NCBI GenBank assembly: GCA_015207365.1
Contig: JADEXA010000019.1
Coordinates: forward strand, 1 to 64,000
DNA: 64,000 nt
Direction: 5' to 3'
From: Vacuolonema iberomarrocanum LEGE 07170
GTDB taxonomy: Bacteria; Cyanobacteriota; Cyanobacteriia; Elainellales; Elainellaceae
Shown piece by piece: positions 61,859 through 64,000 of the stretch (positions within the stretch are counted from its first letter, which is position 1; each line of letters starts with the position of its first letter). Below the pieces are notes generated by a model. That model ran no database searches. It was given only the letters and a program-made list of their open reading frames with translations, and had not been told where the DNA came from. Position numbers and translations under genes: made by a program.

Positions 61859-62602
61859 TTGGAGAATCACAAAGAGAAAATTTTGGTTGTCGATGACGAA
61901 GCCAGCATCCGTCGGATTCTGGAAACTCGTCTCTCTATGATTGGCTACGACGTTGTGACCGCAGCGGATGGTGAAGAAGCGCTCGAAACCTTCCACAACG
62001 CCGAACCCGATCTAGTGGTGCTAGATGTCATGATGCCCAAGCTGGATGGCTATGGTGTTTGTCAGGAACTTCGCAAAGAATCCGACGTTCCCATCATCAT
62101 GCTAACGGCTCTGGGCGATGTTGCCGATCGCATCACTGGCCTGGAATTGGGTGCAGATGACTATGTTGTCAAGCCTTTTTCTCCTAAGGAATTGGAAGCC
62201 CGGATTCGATCCGTGCTGCGGCGGGTCGACAAGGTCAGTACGACTGGCATTCCTAGTTCAGGCGTCATTCAGATCAACGCTATCCGCATCGATACCAATA
62301 AGCGCCAGGTTTATAAGGGTGATGAACGGATTCGGTTGACGGGGATGGAATTCAGCTTGCTCGAACTTTTAGTCGGGCGATCGGGCGAACCTTTCTCGCG
62401 GTCCGAAATTCTTCAGGAAGTGTGGGGTTATACCCCAGAGCGCCATGTTGATACTCGGGTCGTGGATGTTCATATTTCACGGCTGCGCGCCAAGCTGGAA
62501 GAGGATCCTAGCAATCCTGAGCTCATCCTGACGGCACGGGGAACAGGCTACCTGTTCCAACGCATCATGCCCCCCGGAGAGACAGAAAAAGCAACGGGAT
62601 AA
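61859..62602 (+). CDS. rpaB: OmpR-family response regulator RpaB (Ycf27)
   Basis: A 247-residue regulator with a receiver (Asp56 in LVVLDVMMPKLDGYG) and winged helix ending with VDVHISRLRAKLEEDPSNP and LILTARGTGYLFQRI. The sequence ENHKEKILVVDDEASIRRIL is the hallmark of RpaB, an essential regulator that binds HLR1 sites of high-light genes, including psbA. I place the start at the TTG at 61859: AAGGAG at 61842-61847 is 11 bases upstream of it but only two from the TTG at 61850. It precedes plsX in the same direction, 83 bases away. Confidence 0.93.
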   Translation: MENHKEKILVVDDEASIRRILETRLSMIGYDVVTAADGEEALETFHNAEPDLVVLDVMMPKLDGYGVCQELRKESDVPIIMLTALGDVADRITGLELGADDYVVKPFSPKELEARIRSVLRRVDKVSTTGIPSSGVIQINAIRIDTNKRQVYKGDERIRLTGMEFSLLELLVGRSGEPFSRSEILQEVWGYTPERHVDTRVVDVHISRLRAKLEEDPSNPELILTARGTGYLFQRIMPPGETEKATG

Positions 62603-62685
62603 CTAGCATTTCCTTCTGGGAGTTCCGTTAGGGCGATCGTCCATCTGATAGAATTTTTGAGGTTTCTATCACTTCGAGCAAACGG

Positions 62686-63759
62686 ATGGGTTTAACTCGA
62701 GCACGGATTGCTGTTGACGCGATGGGCGGAGATCACGCTCCGTCAGAGATTGTGGCAGGGGCGGTGAGAGCACAAGCAGAACTGGATGCCGACGTTCTGT
62801 TAGTGGGCGATCCTCAACAGATCAACGAATCTCTCAAGCGGCATAGTTCGGCAGCAAATATACAAGTCATTTCTGCTGATGGCGTTATCGAGATGCATGA
62901 GGAACCCCTCAGTGGGATCCGTCGCAAACCTCGTGCTTCGATCAACGTAGCCATGGATTTGGTCAAGCAAGGGCAGGCCGATGCAGTGGTCTCTGCAGGG
63001 CACTCTGGCGCAGCCATGGCCGCCGCGCTGTTGCGATTAGGGCGGCTTCGAGGCATCGATCGCCCCGCCATCGGAGCGGTTTTACCAACGATGATGGCCA
63101 AGCCTGTTCTGGTATTAGATGTTGGGGCAAATGTTGATTGCCGACCCAAGTTTCTTGAACAGTTTGCCCTGATGGGGAAGGTGTATTCCGAGTATGTTTT
63201 GGGCACCCCCAATCCCAAAGTTGGGCTATTGAATATTGGTGAGGAACCAACCAAGGGCAACGATTTGGCTGTTCGTGCCCATCAAATGCTGGAAGATAAT
63301 CCCCAGATTCCATTTGTTGGCAATGCAGAAGGCCGCGATGTTTTGTCGGGTAACTTTGACGTCGTCGTTTGCGATGGCTTCGTGGGTAATGTCCTGCTCA
63401 AGTTTGCCGAGGCCATTGGTGAGGTAATGCTGCAGACGATGCGAGAGGAGTTACCTCAGGGGTTGAACGGCAAACTCGGCGTCGCGCTACTGAAGCCCAA
63501 CTTGCGCCGAATTAAACAGCGGATTGACCATGCCGAGCATGGCGGTGGGTTACTGCTGGGTGTTGCAGGGGTATGTATCATCAGTCACGGAAGCTCTCAG
63601 GCTCCCTCCATTTTCAATGCCATCCGGATGGCCAAAGAAGCGGTTGACCATCGTGTGCTCCAGCGCATTCAATCGCAGTTTGAGCCAACCAAAGCAGTAG
63701 CCTCTGAGGGACAGGCTTCTCTGTCTCGCAGCACTGAACAGTCAGAGGGAAATGAGTAA
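62686..63759 (+). CDS. plsX: Phosphate acyltransferase PlsX
   Basis: A 357-residue enzyme that makes acyl-phosphate from acyl-ACP for phospholipid and glycolipid synthesis. It begins MGLTRARIAVDAMGGDHAPSE, the family signature, and has VVSAGHSGAAMAAALL, LLNIGEEPTKGNDLA, FDVVVCDGFVGNVLLK and HGGGLLLGVAGVCIISHGSS. The polar C-terminal tail is slightly longer than usual. fabH overlaps its stop codon (TAATG), so the two are coupled. Confidence 0.96.
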   Translation: MGLTRARIAVDAMGGDHAPSEIVAGAVRAQAELDADVLLVGDPQQINESLKRHSSAANIQVISADGVIEMHEEPLSGIRRKPRASINVAMDLVKQGQADAVVSAGHSGAAMAAALLRLGRLRGIDRPAIGAVLPTMMAKPVLVLDVGANVDCRPKFLEQFALMGKVYSEYVLGTPNPKVGLLNIGEEPTKGNDLAVRAHQMLEDNPQIPFVGNAEGRDVLSGNFDVVVCDGFVGNVLLKFAEAIGEVMLQTMREELPQGLNGKLGVALLKPNLRRIKQRIDHAEHGGGLLLGVAGVCIISHGSSQAPSIFNAIRMAKEAVDHRVLQRIQSQFEPTKAVASEGQASLSRSTEQSEGNE

Positions 63760-64000
63760 TGTTGAAACGGTTTGGAGCCGGGGTGGTAGTCACAGGATGT
63801 GGCTCTAGCGCCCCGGTTGCGCGTTTGGATAACGAAGGATTAAGCCAGATTGTCGAGACCTCCGACGAGTGGATTGCCTCGCGAACCGGCATTCGCAATC
63901 GGCATATTGCCATTGCCCAGGAAACGGTGCAGTCGCTCGCCACTGAAGCCAGCCAGAAAGCCTTGGAAATGGCAGGCGTCGCCCCAGAAGAGGTGGACTT
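63759..64000 (+). CDS. fabH: 3-oxoacyl-ACP synthase III, 5' part (runs off the right edge)
   Basis: The ATG at 63759-63761 overlaps the plsX stop. The 80 residues visible begin MLKRFGAGVVVTGCGSSAP and contain the signature TSDEWIASRTGIRNRHIA. FabH condenses acetyl-CoA with malonyl-ACP to start fatty acid synthesis. The active-site Cys lies beyond the window. Confidence 0.95.
   Translation, partial: MLKRFGAGVVVTGCGSSAPVARLDNEGLSQIVETSDEWIASRTGIRNRHIAIAQETVQSLATEASQKALEMAGVAPEEVD

Noticed and set aside
1..64000. FaRLiP cluster, CRISPR array, insertion sequences, tRNA and rRNA genes
   Set aside because: No rfpABC, apcE2 or far-red photosystem paralogues, no regularly spaced direct repeats, no transposase and no RNA gene signatures were found on either strand.

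Overview
This is cyanobacterial chromosomal DNA. The evidence is a psbA gene (D1), phycobiliprotein and CP43/IsiA-type antenna genes, PxcA, RpaB, a Tab2-family protein, a KaiB-like protein, DXCF and DICT sensor kinases, and very frequent copies of the HIP1 octamer GCGATCGC. The many multi-domain sensor kinases, Uma2 and STAND-type genes and numerous intergenic palindromes suggest a Leptolyngbya-like or related filamentous genome; that placement is inference. I see no rRNA, tRNA, CRISPR array or insertion sequence.

Layout. 1-4.1 kb: 5' part of psbA with its promoter, a HIT protein, a small unknown, a HAD phosphatase and a rhodanese-like protein. 4.3-14 kb: an SLC12-type transporter, a Uma2 protein, a large P-loop/helicase-like protein, pxcA and ftsH. 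14-31.6 kb: a 1746-residue sensor kinase with a putative cyanobacteriochrome GAF, mutS2, two further histidine kinases, a secreted protein, cinA behind a WecA/TagO-type transferase, and a small conserved protein. 32.5-42.6 kb: a Crp/Fnr regulator, a Tab2-like protein, a STAND ATPase, a mannosyl-phosphoglycerate-type phosphatase, a DUF442/BLH-type phosphatase and a two-gene signalling operon. 43.6-55.3 kb: WD40 and pentapeptide proteins, mtnA and dxs, pilT, a KaiB-like protein and nurA.

56.3-59.3 kb holds the most distinctive locus: an ApcD-type alpha subunit, an ApcB-type beta subunit and a CP43/IsiA-like chlorophyll protein with a long hydrophilic C-terminal tail. This order matches the low-light photoacclimation (LoLiP) module apcD4-apcB3-isiX, which makes far-red-absorbing allophycocyanin. 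59.5-64 kb: a cupredoxin, radA, rpaB, plsX and the start of fabH.

The second striking theme is intergenic. About fifteen long hairpins (15-27 bp stems) are scattered between genes. They fall into several families that share flanks and a GC-NNN-GC apex, while the stem sequence differs from copy to copy and stays self-complementary.
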